Shown here: one piece after another, positions 1 through 10,172 of the stretch
How the letters are laid out: the number at the start of each line of letters is the position of its first letter
Position numbering within the stretch: position 1 is the stretch's first letter
NCBI GenBank assembly: GCA_028292405.1
Contig: JAQGMJ010000027.1
Span: 1 to 54,379 of the forward strand
From: Betaproteobacteria bacterium
Lineage (GTDB): Bacteria; Pseudomonadota; Gammaproteobacteria; Burkholderiales; JAEUOS01
DNA: 54,379 nucleotides
Direction: 5' to 3'
The notes under the pieces: model-generated
Database searches by the model: none
Seen by the model: only the letters and a program-made list of their open reading frames with translations
Told to the model about the DNA's origin: nothing
Made by a program: the position numbers and the translations under genes

Positions 1-1858
<1,858 letters not shown>

Positions 1859-1919
1859 TCATCCACGGATCGCAATCGCTTCGTATATCGACTTGAGCAA
1901 ACACACAAGGGGAGTGGAA

Positions 1920-2825
1920 ATGCAGATCAAGCGAATCGCCGCCGGCATCGCGCTGGCCTTATGTATCAGCCCGTGTACTACCGCATTGGCCGCGCCCACC
2001 GCCGTCGTCGAGGGCGTGCAAATGCCCGCCTGGGTCGAGCGCGCCGGCGCCAAACAGCCCCTCGCACCCGGCATGCAGCTCAATGCCGCCGACAAGATCA
2101 GCACCGGGCAGAACTCGCGCCTGCTGCTGCGCCTGGCCGAAGGCAGCACCGTCAAGCTGGGCGAAAACGCCATGCTTTCGCTCGACAAGCTGGAGCAAAG
2201 CAAACAAAACAAGCAGACCTTTCTTTCGGCCGCGCTGGATGTGGCGCGCGGCGCCTTCCGCTTCACCACCGACGCCGCCAACAAGCTCAACTCGAAGCGC
2301 GACGTCAACATCCGCATCGCCACCCTCACAGCAGGCGTGCGCGGCACCGACCTCTGGGGCAAGTCGGCCGGTGACCGCGATGTGGTCTGCCTGATCGAAG
2401 GCCACATCGCCGTGCAGCGCGAGCAGGACCCGGTAGTCGACATTGCCCAGCCCCTGCAGTTCTACATCGCGCCGAAAACGGCGGATGGCAAGGCTGATCG
2501 TTCCAAGCCCGAGCCGCAACTGGCCGCTGTCGGCGAAGACCAGTTGAAGCAATGGGCGCTGGAAACCGAAATCGCCGCCGGCCAGGGCGCCGCGCGCAAG
2601 GGCGGCAAGTTCAAGTTCACCGCGATGAAAAGCGCGGACCAGAACGCCGCGATCAAGGCCTATTCGGACCTGCGCGCCGCCGGCTATCCGGCACAGATCT
2701 ATCCGGGGGTCGATGCCGGCAAGCGCAGTTATGAAGTGCGCATTCCCGGCCTGGCCTCGAAGGACGATGCCGACAACCTGGCGCCGAAGATCGAGGCCAT
2801 CACCGGCGTCAAGCCCGGCGCCTGA
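1920..2825 (+). CDS. Exported FecR-domain protein with C-terminal SPOR domain
   Basis: 301 aa. The start at 1920 was chosen because it gives a clean signal peptide (MQIKRIAAGIALALCISP...ALAA, cleavage near residue 25) behind a GGGGAGTGG ribosome site. Residues about 56-165 form a FecR-type beta-rich domain with the hallmark GVRGTD at 139-144. Residues about 231-296 (KFKFTAMKSADQNAA... to the end) look like a SPOR domain, which binds septal denuded peptidoglycan. The combination suggests a periplasmic protein held at peptidoglycan; it is not a TonB-system FecR, since no sigma factor or receptor is adjacent. A strong terminator follows. The domain calls come from recognition by eye. Confidence 0.8.
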   Translation: MQIKRIAAGIALALCISPCTTALAAPTAVVEGVQMPAWVERAGAKQPLAPGMQLNAADKISTGQNSRLLLRLAEGSTVKLGENAMLSLDKLEQSKQNKQTFLSAALDVARGAFRFTTDAANKLNSKRDVNIRIATLTAGVRGTDLWGKSAGDRDVVCLIEGHIAVQREQDPVVDIAQPLQFYIAPKTADGKADRSKPEPQLAAVGEDQLKQWALETEIAAGQGAARKGGKFKFTAMKSADQNAAIKAYSDLRAAGYPAQIYPGVDAGKRSYEVRIPGLASKDDADNLAPKIEAITGVKPGA

Positions 2826-2841
2826 GCCAAATCGCGGAATG

Positions 2842-2872
2842 AAAAAAGCCGGGGCAGCCCGGCTTTTTCTTT
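2842..2872 (+). terminator. Rho-independent terminator after the FecR-SPOR gene
   Basis: The stem AGCCGGG / CCCGGCT, extended by flanking A/T pairs, closes a short GCAG loop and runs into CTTTTTCTTTTT. It begins 16 nt after the stop codon. Confidence 0.85.
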
Positions 2873-2960
2873 TTGCGTCCGCGCTCAAGGCCCCGCCGCT
2901 TTTGCGCGTACCATAGGCGCCGCCGCGAGCAGGCGCGGCGCCGTTGCCTACAAATATTCA

Positions 2961-3872
2961 GTGTCCGAGACTCAAACCCTTCCCACCCCCGCGCCGCCCG
3001 CGCGCGCCTACGCCGTGCTCGCCATCGGCGTGCTGATCGTCTCCACCGCCGCGATATTGATCCGCTATGCGCACGCCCAGGGCGTGCCCTCGCTGTCGAT
3101 CGCCGCCTGGCGCCTGACCCTCGCCGCGCTCTGGCTGGCGCCGGTGGCGCTGATGAAATGCCGTGGTCAATTGCGTGCCCTCCAGCCGGCGCAATGGGCT
3201 CTTGCCCTGGCCTCCGGCGCTTTTCTCGGCGTGCATTTCGCCAGCTGGATCGTCTCGCTCGAATACACCACCGTCGCCTCCAGCGTGGTCCTGGTCACCA
3301 CCAACCCGATCTGGCTGGCCCTGTTCGCTTGGACGTTCCTGCACGAGCGCCTCTCGCTGCGCCTGTCGCTGGCCGTCGCCCTGGCGCTGATCGGCAGCGT
3401 CGCGATTTTCATGGCCGACCAAAGCGCGGAATCCGCCTCGCGCCCGGCGCTGGGCAACGGCCTGGCGATACTCGGCTCGCTTTCCATTTGCGGCTATCTG
3501 CTGATCGGCCGCAAGCTGCGCTCAAGCGTGGGCCTGCTGCCCTACATCAGCATCGTCTACGCCAGCGCCGCCGTCTGCCTGATGGCCGCGGCGATTGTCG
3601 CCGGCGCGCAACTGCACGGCTACGGCACCGCCGGCTGGCTGTTGCTGGGCGCGCTGGCCCTCGGCCCGCAACTGCTGGGCCACGGCGCGGTGAATTACGC
3701 GCTCAAGTATTTTCCGGCCACCGTGATCGCGGTGGCCGTGCTGGGCGAGCCGATCGGCTCTTCCGCACTTGCCTGGCTGCTGTTCGACGAGAGCATCGGC
3801 GTAGTGAAATTCATCGGCATGGCGCTGCTGCTCGGCGGCATTTTCCTCGCCGCCAACGCCAGGTCCCGCTAG
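2961..3872 (+). CDS. EamA/DMT-family transporter
   Basis: 303 aa inner-membrane protein with about ten hydrophobic segments arranged as two EamA repeats (about residues 16-150 and 160-298). Members export small metabolites or amino acids; the substrate cannot be read from sequence. Translation starts at a GTG (MSETQTLPTPAPPARAY); the 5' region lacks a strong Shine-Dalgarno sequence. It is a single-gene unit, convergent with the YceI genes, with 39 nt between the two stops. Confidence 0.85.
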   Translation: MSETQTLPTPAPPARAYAVLAIGVLIVSTAAILIRYAHAQGVPSLSIAAWRLTLAALWLAPVALMKCRGQLRALQPAQWALALASGAFLGVHFASWIVSLEYTTVASSVVLVTTNPIWLALFAWTFLHERLSLRLSLAVALALIGSVAIFMADQSAESASRPALGNGLAILGSLSICGYLLIGRKLRSSVGLLPYISIVYASAAVCLMAAAIVAGAQLHGYGTAGWLLLGALALGPQLLGHGAVNYALKYFPATVIAVAVLGEPIGSSALAWLLFDESIGVVKFIGMALLLGGIFLAANARSR

Positions 3873-3911
3873 GCCGACCCGCCAGCGCCTGCAGCCAGGT
3901 CGCCTCAGCGC

Positions 3912-4484
3912 CTACAGCTTATACGCCTCGGTCTGGATCGACAGCTTGATGTCGTCGCCGATCAGCGGCAGGAATGCCTTCATGCCGTAGTCCGAGCGCT
4001 TCAGTTCGCCCACCGCGTTGGCGCCGCACTCTTCCTTCTTGGTGCGCGGATGCGGCCCGCAGACGAAGTTGACCACGTTCAGCGTCAGCGGCCTTGTTAC
4101 GCCCAGCAGCGTCAGTTCCCCCTCGATGGCCACCAGCTTATCGCCCTCGAAGCGAAAGCGCATGCCCTTGTAGCTCATGGTCGGATACTGCTCGATGTTG
4201 AAAAACTCCTTCGACTTGAGGAATTTTTCCATCGGCGCGATGCCGGTCGAAATCTCCGCCGTATCCACCGTCACTTCCATGCTGCCGCTCTTCGCCTCGC
4301 GGTCGTAGGTGATCTTGCCGCTGGTCTTGGTGAAAATGCCGGTGTGGTTCGAGAAACCGTTGTGGCTCACCTCGAACTTGGGGAAGGTGTGCGCATTCTC
4401 GATCTCATACACCGCCGGCGCCGCGCCCGCCGCGCCCGCGCACAGCAGCGCGAGCGCGCCGCTTGCTGCTTTCAGTCCGCTCAT
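3912..4484 (-). CDS. YceI-family periplasmic protein (copy 2 of the operon)
   Basis: 190 aa. The start at 4484 (MSGLKAASGALALLCAGAAG) follows GGAGAC and gives a signal peptide ending near residue 21. The mature part is a YceI/lipocalin-like barrel (VYEIENAHTFPKFEVSHNGFS...), a fold that binds isoprenoid lipids in characterised relatives. It is third in a minus-strand operon after a cytochrome b561 and another YceI; the E. coli yceJ-yceI pair has the same logic. The two copies are clearly diverged, so this is not a recent duplication. Confidence 0.88.
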   Translation of the reverse strand: MSGLKAASGALALLCAGAAGAAPAVYEIENAHTFPKFEVSHNGFSNHTGIFTKTSGKITYDREAKSGSMEVTVDTAEISTGIAPMEKFLKSKEFFNIEQYPTMSYKGMRFRFEGDKLVAIEGELTLLGVTRPLTLNVVNFVCGPHPRTKKEECGANAVGELKRSDYGMKAFLPLIGDDIKLSIQTEAYKL

Positions 4485-4525
4485 GTTTGTCTCCGTTATA
4501 TGTTTTTGGTTTGCCGCAACGACCA

Positions 4526-5080
4526 TTACTTTTTCACATACACCTTGAAACGCACCGCCACCTCATTTGCCACCACGCTGGTATCGGACCACGGCCCTTC
4601 TCCCATTTTGTAGTCGTTGCGTTTGACCGGCACCGAGCCCTCGATCAGCGTGCCGCCCGCATCCGGCTTGGCCGTAAAGCTCGCCGTGACATCGCGCGTC
4701 ACCCCCTTGAGGGTGAATTTGGCCGGCGCCTCGAAATGCCCGCTGATCGCCTTTGCCGGCCCGCTGATGACGAAGGTCGACTTCGGAAACTTCGCGGTGT
4801 TGAACCACGATTCCGACTGGATATCGTTGTTCCACCCCGCATCGCCGAAGTCCACGCTGGTCACGTCCACCTCCACGTTCGCCTTGGTGGCCTCCGGCCT
4901 GGCTGCATCGAAGCTGATTTGCGCGGTGAACTTGCGGAACTTGCCCTCGCCCGGCACGTTTTCCTGCTTGAAGCCGAAGGTGATCTGGCTCTTGCCCAAG
5001 TCCACGACCTGCGCGTGGGCCGCGCTACCCAGCAGCAATAGCAGTCCGGCAGTGTAACAACGCGAAATCGTTTTCATCAT
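4526..5080 (-). CDS. YceI-family periplasmic protein (copy 1)
   Basis: 184 aa. Start ATGATGAAA at 5080, 8 nt after the stop of the upstream cytochrome b561 and behind GGATGG. A TTG further upstream is possible but would overlap that stop. Signal peptide MMKTISRCYTAGLLLLLGSAAHA; the mature domain shows typical YceI patterns (SQITFGFKQENVPGEG..., AGWNNDIQSESWFNTAKFP, YKMGEG). Probably a periplasmic isoprenoid/quinone-binding protein working with the adjacent b561; the partnership is inferred from gene order. Confidence 0.9.
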   Translation of the reverse strand: MMKTISRCYTAGLLLLLGSAAHAQVVDLGKSQITFGFKQENVPGEGKFRKFTAQISFDAARPEATKANVEVDVTSVDFGDAGWNNDIQSESWFNTAKFPKSTFVISGPAKAISGHFEAPAKFTLKGVTRDVTASFTAKPDAGGTLIEGSVPVKRNDYKMGEGPWSDTSVVANEVAVRFKVYVKK

Positions 5081-5088
5081 GCCATCCG

Positions 5089-5637
5089 TCAAAAAGGGTT
5101 CATGCGCGCCAGCAAGCCATCCCGGTCTAGAAAATGGTGCTTGAACGCTGCCGCCACATGCAGCACCACCAGTGTCGCCAGCGAGTAATTCAGCGTCACA
5201 TGCACGAAGTGCAGGCTGTCCGCCATTTCCTTGTTACGTTCCAGAAGGTCGGGCAGTTGCAGCGCGGAGATGCCGAAAGGCACCGTCGGCACCCCGGCCG
5301 CTGAGGAATACAGCCAGCCGCTCAGGGGAATGCACAGCATCAGCAGGTAAAGCAGCGCATGCAGCGCCCCGGCCGCGTTGCGCTGCCACGCGGCCATGCG
5401 CGGCGGCAGCGGCGGCGGCTTGTGCGTCAGGCGCCAGAGCAGGCGCAACAGCGCCAAGCTGAACACCGTCACGCCGATCCACTTGTGATACGAGTAAAGC
5501 GAAAGCTTGAGCGGACTGAACTTCAGTCCGGTCATGTAAAGACCGAGGCAAAAGCCGCACAGCATCAGCAGGGCGATCAGCCAGTGCAGCACGATCGCGG
5601 TGCGGGTATAGCGGGGCGACGAATAGGCGGAAAGCAT
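5089..5637 (-). CDS. Cytochrome b561 (CybB/YceJ-like)
   Basis: 182 aa with four hydrophobic helices and well-placed histidines (VLHWLIALLM, SYHKWIGV, ALHALLYLLM, HFVHVTLNYSLATLVVLHVAAAFKHHF), the pattern of a di-heme b561 that moves electrons between quinol and periplasmic partners. Start at 5637 (MLSAYSSPRYTRTAIVLHW); the frame is open further upstream but without membrane-protein character. First gene of the b561-YceI-YceI operon. Confidence 0.9.
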   Translation of the reverse strand: MLSAYSSPRYTRTAIVLHWLIALLMLCGFCLGLYMTGLKFSPLKLSLYSYHKWIGVTVFSLALLRLLWRLTHKPPPLPPRMAAWQRNAAGALHALLYLLMLCIPLSGWLYSSAAGVPTVPFGISALQLPDLLERNKEMADSLHFVHVTLNYSLATLVVLHVAAAFKHHFLDRDGLLARMNPF

Positions 5638-5930
5638 TGTCTCGTTATCTTCTTGGGCCAAACCGCGCGATTGTACCCACCCCCCGCCGTCCGGTGCTGC
5701 CCATGCGTATCCCTCCATGCGGCGAATAACCGCCCGCGGCGCACGGGCCGCCCGGTTTTTGGCTAAAATGGCGCTCTCGAACCTGTCCGGACATTTATGG
5801 GCAGGCTGCCGCCGGCGCTTCAAGTACACGTCCCCGGCAGGCTACCAGCAAGCGCCCGATTTTTCCGTTCCGCGCCGCCGCGGGGGCGGAACGATACCCA
5901 GGCTTTCCCGCCCATTTTCCGGAGCCCTCC

Positions 5931-7460
5931 ATGAACAAACCCGTAGACAAAGCCCTTTCCTCCATCGCCCAGGTCTCTTACTGGATCAAGGGCGAAAAAA
6001 CCACCGGCACCACCACCCGCTCCGGCGAAGTCACCAACCCCGCCACCGGCCAGGTGACCAAGCAGGTGCCCTTCGCCAACGCGAAAGATATCGACACCGC
6101 CGTGCAGGCCGCGAAAGCCGCCTTCCCCTCCTGGCGCGACACCCCGCCGCTGCGCCGCGCCCGCGTGATGCAGAAGTTCCTCACGCTGATGCAGGAAAAC
6201 ACCAACGAACTCGCCCGTCTCGCCAGCGAAGAGCACGGCAAGACCCTGCCCGACGCCGTCGGCTCGGTCACCCGCGGCATCGAAGTGATCGAATTCGCCT
6301 GCGGCATCCCGCACCTGCAAAAGGGCGAGCATTCGGAAAACGTCGGCACCGGCGTCGATGCCCACACCCGGAGCCAGCCCCTCGGCGTGTGCTTCGGCAT
6401 CACCCCGTTCAACTTCCCGGCCATGGTGCCGCTGTGGATGTTCCCGGTGTCGATTGCCACCGGCAATACCTTCGTCTTGAAGCCCAGCGAAAAGGTGCCC
6501 TCCTGCTCGATGAAAATGGCCGAACTGTTCAAGCAGGCCGGCCTGCCCGACGGCGTGTTCAACGTCGTCCATGGCGACAAGGAAGCGGTGGACCAGCTGA
6601 TCACCCACCCGGACGTGAAAGCCGTCTCCTTCGTGGGTTCGACGCCGATCGCCCAATACATCTATGAAACCTGCGCCAAGGGCGGCAAGCGCGTGCAGGC
6701 CCTCGGCGGCGCGAAAAACCACGCCGTCGTCCTGCCGGATGCCGACCTCGAATTCACCGCCGATGCACTCGTCGGCGCCGGGTACGGCTCCGCCGGCGAG
6801 CGCTGCATGGCCATCTCGGTAGTGGTTGCCGTCGGTGGCATCGGCGACGCCCTCGTCGCCAAGGTCATCGAGAAGGCGAAGAAAATCGAAGTCGGCCCCG
6901 GCGACAAAAAGGGCGTCGAAATGGGCCCGCTGGTCACCAAGGCGCACCGCGACAAGGTCAAGGGCTACATCGACAAGGGCGAGGCCGAAGGCGCCACCAT
7001 GGTGATGGACGGCCGCGGCCTGAAAGTGGCCGGCTATGAAAACGGCTTCTACCTCGGCGCCACCCTGTTCGACAACGTCAAGACCGACATGACGATCTAC
7101 AAGGAAGAAATCTTCGGCCCGGTGCTCTCCGTGCTGCGCGTCGATACCCTGGCCGACGCCATCAAGATGATCAACGAATGCCCCTTCGCCAACGGCACCG
7201 CCATCTTCACGGCATCCGGCGGCGCCGCGCGCAAGTTCGAAAACGAAATCGAAGTCGGCATGGTCGGCGTCAACGTGCCGATTCCGGTGCCGATGGCCTT
7301 TTTCTCCTTCGGCGGCTGGAAGCAATCGATCTTCGGCGACTACAGCGTGCACGGCATGGACGGCGTGCGCTTCTACACCCGCCCGAAGGTTATCACCACC
7401 CGCTGGACCACCAGCGAAGTGGCCACCACCTCCTCGCTGCACATGCCGACGATGGGCTAA
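5931..7460 (+). CDS. mmsA: Methylmalonate-semialdehyde dehydrogenase (CoA-acylating)
   Basis: 509 aa ALDH-superfamily enzyme. It oxidises methylmalonate or malonate semialdehyde with NAD+ and CoA to propionyl- or acetyl-CoA (valine, beta-alanine, myo-inositol breakdown). Seen: NPATGQV and PFNFPAMVPLWMFP, the NAD-site FVGSTPIA, catalytic Cys at about residue 292 in AGERCMA, and KEEIFGPVL, all MmsA-like. Start ATG after GGAGCCCTCC; the first ~20 residues extend beyond common homologues. It stands alone; no mmsB-type dehydrogenase is adjacent, but two HIBADH-superfamily genes lie 24-26 kb away. Confidence 0.95.
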   Translation: MNKPVDKALSSIAQVSYWIKGEKTTGTTTRSGEVTNPATGQVTKQVPFANAKDIDTAVQAAKAAFPSWRDTPPLRRARVMQKFLTLMQENTNELARLASEEHGKTLPDAVGSVTRGIEVIEFACGIPHLQKGEHSENVGTGVDAHTRSQPLGVCFGITPFNFPAMVPLWMFPVSIATGNTFVLKPSEKVPSCSMKMAELFKQAGLPDGVFNVVHGDKEAVDQLITHPDVKAVSFVGSTPIAQYIYETCAKGGKRVQALGGAKNHAVVLPDADLEFTADALVGAGYGSAGERCMAISVVVAVGGIGDALVAKVIEKAKKIEVGPGDKKGVEMGPLVTKAHRDKVKGYIDKGEAEGATMVMDGRGLKVAGYENGFYLGATLFDNVKTDMTIYKEEIFGPVLSVLRVDTLADAIKMINECPFANGTAIFTASGGAARKFENEIEVGMVGVNVPIPVPMAFFSFGGWKQSIFGDYSVHGMDGVRFYTRPKVITTRWTTSEVATTSSLHMPTMG

Positions 7461-7493
7461 GGCGGTTCAATGCCAGCACGCCCGCGCAGGCGC

Positions 7494-8354
7494 CTAGCCG
7501 CGCGGGCGGTTCCCGGTCACCGCATCCGGGTCCAGCAAGCTCCACTCGACAATCCCGATATAACCGTCGCGCGCCGCCACCACCATCGCGGCGCCGTCGC
7601 CATGCACCATCGCCCCCGGCGCAGCGTTGTGCGACTCCGTCCAGCCCACCGCGCGGCGTACGAAAATGTCCACGCCGTTGACGCTCGCCGTGCACTCGAT
7701 CAAGCCGAAGGCCCGCACCTGGCGCAGCACCTCATCGACACTGCGCGAAAAATCCAGCTTGCGGTCCTCCGCCCGCCAGTGCTTCCAGTAGCTGCCCGTC
7801 CCTTGCGCCCGCGCGCTGTTCCATAGCGCAGGCAAGTCGCCCGCCACCCGCCCCGCCAGGCGCTTGGCCGCCATCTGTATCTTCAGGTCCAAGCTCTCGT
7901 GGCTGTCCGCATCGTCCAGCGCGAAACTCTCCTGCGCCAGCAGGTCCCCGCTATCGAACGAAGCCTCCAGCTTGTGGCAACTCACCGCCCAGGAACGGCG
8001 CCCCTCCAGCAGCGCCTGCACCGCCGGGTAAGGCCCGCGCGCCTCCGGCAACGGTGAGGCATGCAGGTTGATCGCATACTTCAGCGCCGGCCGCCAGTCC
8101 GGAATCTTCCAGTTGTAGCTTGCCACCACCAGCGCCTCGCACCCCTGTGCCCCCAGCGCCGCCAGGTCATCCGCGGTCATCGGCGACAACTGGATCTGCA
8201 TGCCCAGCCGCTGCGCCGACTCGATTACGGCGCGGTTCCGGTGCACCCGCCCGTCCACTGGCGGCGTGAACAACTTCACCGGCGCCCAGCCGGCCTGAAC
8301 CAGCGTATCCAGCACGCCCAGGTAGCGGTCGGTCGCGGTGATGGCAAATCGCAT
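7494..8354 (-). CDS. Formyltransferase-family protein (Fmt-like)
   Basis: 286 aa. The N-terminal half is a formyl-transferase fold with NLHASPLPEARGPYP (Asn96, His98) and FDSGDLL (Asp137), matching the N/H/D catalytic triad of 10-formyltetrahydrofolate enzymes. The C-terminal ~80 residues resemble the Fmt C-domain. It lacks the usual def-fmt neighbourhood and the canonical Fmt N-terminus, so it is more likely a sugar-amine or other formyltransferase than the housekeeping Fmt. Convergent with mmsA. Confidence 0.8.
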   Translation of the reverse strand: MRFAITATDRYLGVLDTLVQAGWAPVKLFTPPVDGRVHRNRAVIESAQRLGMQIQLSPMTADDLAALGAQGCEALVVASYNWKIPDWRPALKYAINLHASPLPEARGPYPAVQALLEGRRSWAVSCHKLEASFDSGDLLAQESFALDDADSHESLDLKIQMAAKRLAGRVAGDLPALWNSARAQGTGSYWKHWRAEDRKLDFSRSVDEVLRQVRAFGLIECTASVNGVDIFVRRAVGWTESHNAAPGAMVHGDGAAMVVAARDGYIGIVEWSLLDPDAVTGNRPRG

Positions 8355-8390
8355 GTGTTTTCCTTGAGGTCTTGCCCGGTGTCCTGCCGC

Positions 8391-8420
8391 ATATTATCCG
8401 CGCCGGCGCCGGCAGGTAAA
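8391..8420 (-). promoter_or_regulatory. Candidate sigma70 promoter for the formyltransferase gene
   Basis: Minus strand TTTACC, an 18-nt spacer and TAATAT (4/6 matches in each hexamer), about 37 nt upstream of the ATG. The spacer contains a GCCGGCGCCGGC palindrome. Confidence 0.35.
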
Positions 8421-8523
8421 AATTCCCGCGGCCACCCGCCAATACCAAGCACCGATTGCCCCCGCGCCGGGTTTTCGGCACACTGCATCCAACCGCCCAC
8501 CAGCGCCCGCGAGAGGCCCGACC

Positions 8524-9039
8524 ATGCCGGAAAAATCGAACAACAAGAAAGTCCTGCTGATCATCTTCGGCGGCCTGTTCGCAGTCGCCATCGCCGTCGT
8601 CGGCGGCGGCTACTGGTTTTTCAAACACCAGGCCACCGATTTCTTCCGCGAAACCCAGGCCGCCGCCGCCGAAGCGCGCAAGGCCGGCGCCAACATGAGT
8701 GAAGTGCTGTGCTTCGACCGCGCCGCCGAGCGCCTCAAAACACCCGAGGGCCACTCCATCGGCGGCTCCATCCGCAACAGCGTGGTGCTGGGCGCCTGCC
8801 TGCAGCCCAGCCAGCCGGTCGCCTCCTTCTGCGAAGGCGTGCCCGACTACGGCAACATCCTCGACGGCGCCCTCTGGGAAGCCAAAACCTGCGCCGCGCT
8901 GGACGAGACCGGCGCCGAATATTGCACCCACATGGTCCGCGAAGTAGCGAAGTACTGCTCCTCGCCCGGGCGCGCCGCCAAGCTGCTTCGCGCCGCCAAC
9001 AAACAGCCAGGCAACGCCGGCACCGGAGAAACCAAATGA
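8524..9039 (+). CDS. Membrane-anchored six-cysteine protein, unknown function
   Basis: 171 aa, not recognised. A lysine-rich start (MPEKSNNKKV) is followed by one hydrophobic helix at about residues 10-33. The remaining region is probably periplasmic and carries six cysteines (63, 92, 103, 123, 134, 145), an even number that would suit three disulfides. Its stop overlaps the next start (ATGA), so it should be translationally coupled to the exported protein at 9036. Confidence 0.7.
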   Translation: MPEKSNNKKVLLIIFGGLFAVAIAVVGGGYWFFKHQATDFFRETQAAAAEARKAGANMSEVLCFDRAAERLKTPEGHSIGGSIRNSVVLGACLQPSQPVASFCEGVPDYGNILDGALWEAKTCAALDETGAEYCTHMVREVAKYCSSPGRAAKLLRAANKQPGNAGTGETK

Positions 9040-9404
9040 AATTGCATGGCCGCACCGCGCTCGCCCTGATCTGCGCGGCCTGCATCACCCCGCTCGCACA
9101 CGCCGCCGATTGCGCCGCCCTCGCCAAGCAGGCGGAGGCAGAAGCACCGGCCTTCTCGCCGCCTTCCTCGTACATCGTCGGCGGCGCCGGCCGCCTCTAC
9201 TTCCACACCGCGCCCGGCCCCGCCTGCCGCGACAACAACGTGTTCGTCATTCCCAACGACCGCCTTGCCGGTTACGCCGAATTCCACGGCTACATCAGCG
9301 TCATGTACCTCAACCCGGGTTCGCTCAAATCCTACCTCGGCTGGGTCGAGGCCAAGCGCCTGCAATACCAGGGCAGCCTCGCTCCCTACGCGCCGCCCAA
9401 ATAA
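9036..9404 (+). CDS. Small exported protein, possibly SH3-like, unknown function
   Basis: 122 aa with a signal peptide (MKLHGRTALALICAACITPLAHA, cleavage near 23). The mature protein has two cysteines (26 and 64) and a C-terminal pattern (YISVMYLNPG...YLGWVEAKRLQ) that resembles the last strands of bacterial SH3-like domains; this fold suggestion is tentative. ATGA overlap with the preceding gene; the next gene starts immediately after its TAA. It is the middle gene of a tight three-gene unit. Confidence 0.7.
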   Translation: MKLHGRTALALICAACITPLAHAADCAALAKQAEAEAPAFSPPSSYIVGGAGRLYFHTAPGPACRDNNVFVIPNDRLAGYAEFHGYISVMYLNPGSLKSYLGWVEAKRLQYQGSLAPYAPPK

Positions 9405-10139
9405 ATGCAATCGACCCGCTTGACGCGCATGCGCCGCGTCGCCGTTCTCGCGGCGCTGCTACACCTCTGCTGCGCCACCTTCGCGCTCGCGCAAGCGGTA
9501 GTCCCCTATGTCCAGATTCCCGCCACCCGGGACGGCATCGGCAAGGTCTACATGGGCCGCGAAATCGCCCAGGCCATGGGCTGGCAAGGCGCCACTTGGC
9601 TGGAACGCGACGAGCGCGAAAAGGAAGAGCGCACCGACCTCCTGCTGCGCGAGCTGCCCTTGAAGGCCGGTATGGCCATCGCCGACATCGGCGCCGGCAC
9701 GGGCTACATGTCGCGCCGCATCGCCGCCGTCGTCGGCGCGCAAGGCACCGTCTACGCCGTCGACGTGCAGCCCGAGATGGTGCAAATACTCAAGACCCTG
9801 GCGAAACAGCCGGGCTTGAGCAACATCAAGCCGATACTCGGCGGCGAAATGGATGTGAAGCTCCCGCCGGCCTCCATCGACCTCGCCATCATGGTCGATG
9901 TCTATCACGAACTCGCCTACCCCGCCGAGGTACTCGCCAGCATCGTTCGCGCGCTCAAGCCCGGCGGCCGCGTCGTGTTCGTCGAATACCGCGCCGAAGA
10001 CGAGCGCGTGCCGATCAAGGCCCTGCACAAGATGACCGAAGTACAGGTCAAGCGCGAAGCCGCGGCGCAGCCCCTGGTGTGGGAGCGCACGGCAGAAGGC
10101 CTGCCGTGGCAACACGTGATCATTTTCCGGAAGAAATAG
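9405..10139 (+). CDS. Exported SAM-dependent methyltransferase
   Basis: 244 aa. Class I methyltransferase with motif I DIGAGTGYMSRR at 94-100, acidic residue Asp120 in YAVDVQPEM, and post-motif regions IMVDVYHEL and LKPGGRVVFVEY. The N-terminus (MQSTRLTRMRRVAVLAALLHLCC...LAQA) looks like a cleavable signal peptide, which is odd because SAM is cytoplasmic. Starts directly at the upstream stop (TAAATG). Such proteins recur in proteobacteria without an agreed function. Confidence 0.85.
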   Translation: MQSTRLTRMRRVAVLAALLHLCCATFALAQAVVPYVQIPATRDGIGKVYMGREIAQAMGWQGATWLERDEREKEERTDLLLRELPLKAGMAIADIGAGTGYMSRRIAAVVGAQGTVYAVDVQPEMVQILKTLAKQPGLSNIKPILGGEMDVKLPPASIDLAIMVDVYHELAYPAEVLASIVRALKPGGRVVFVEYRAEDERVPIKALHKMTEVQVKREAAAQPLVWERTAEGLPWQHVIIFRKK

Positions 10140-10172
10140 GCCCGGGCTCGCAGGCCCGCGCCCGCCCTGCGC

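Noticed and set aside
5820..7442. 540-codon minus-strand open frame opposite mmsA
   Set aside because: mmsA on the plus strand has full-length family similarity and a ribosome site; the minus frame has none.
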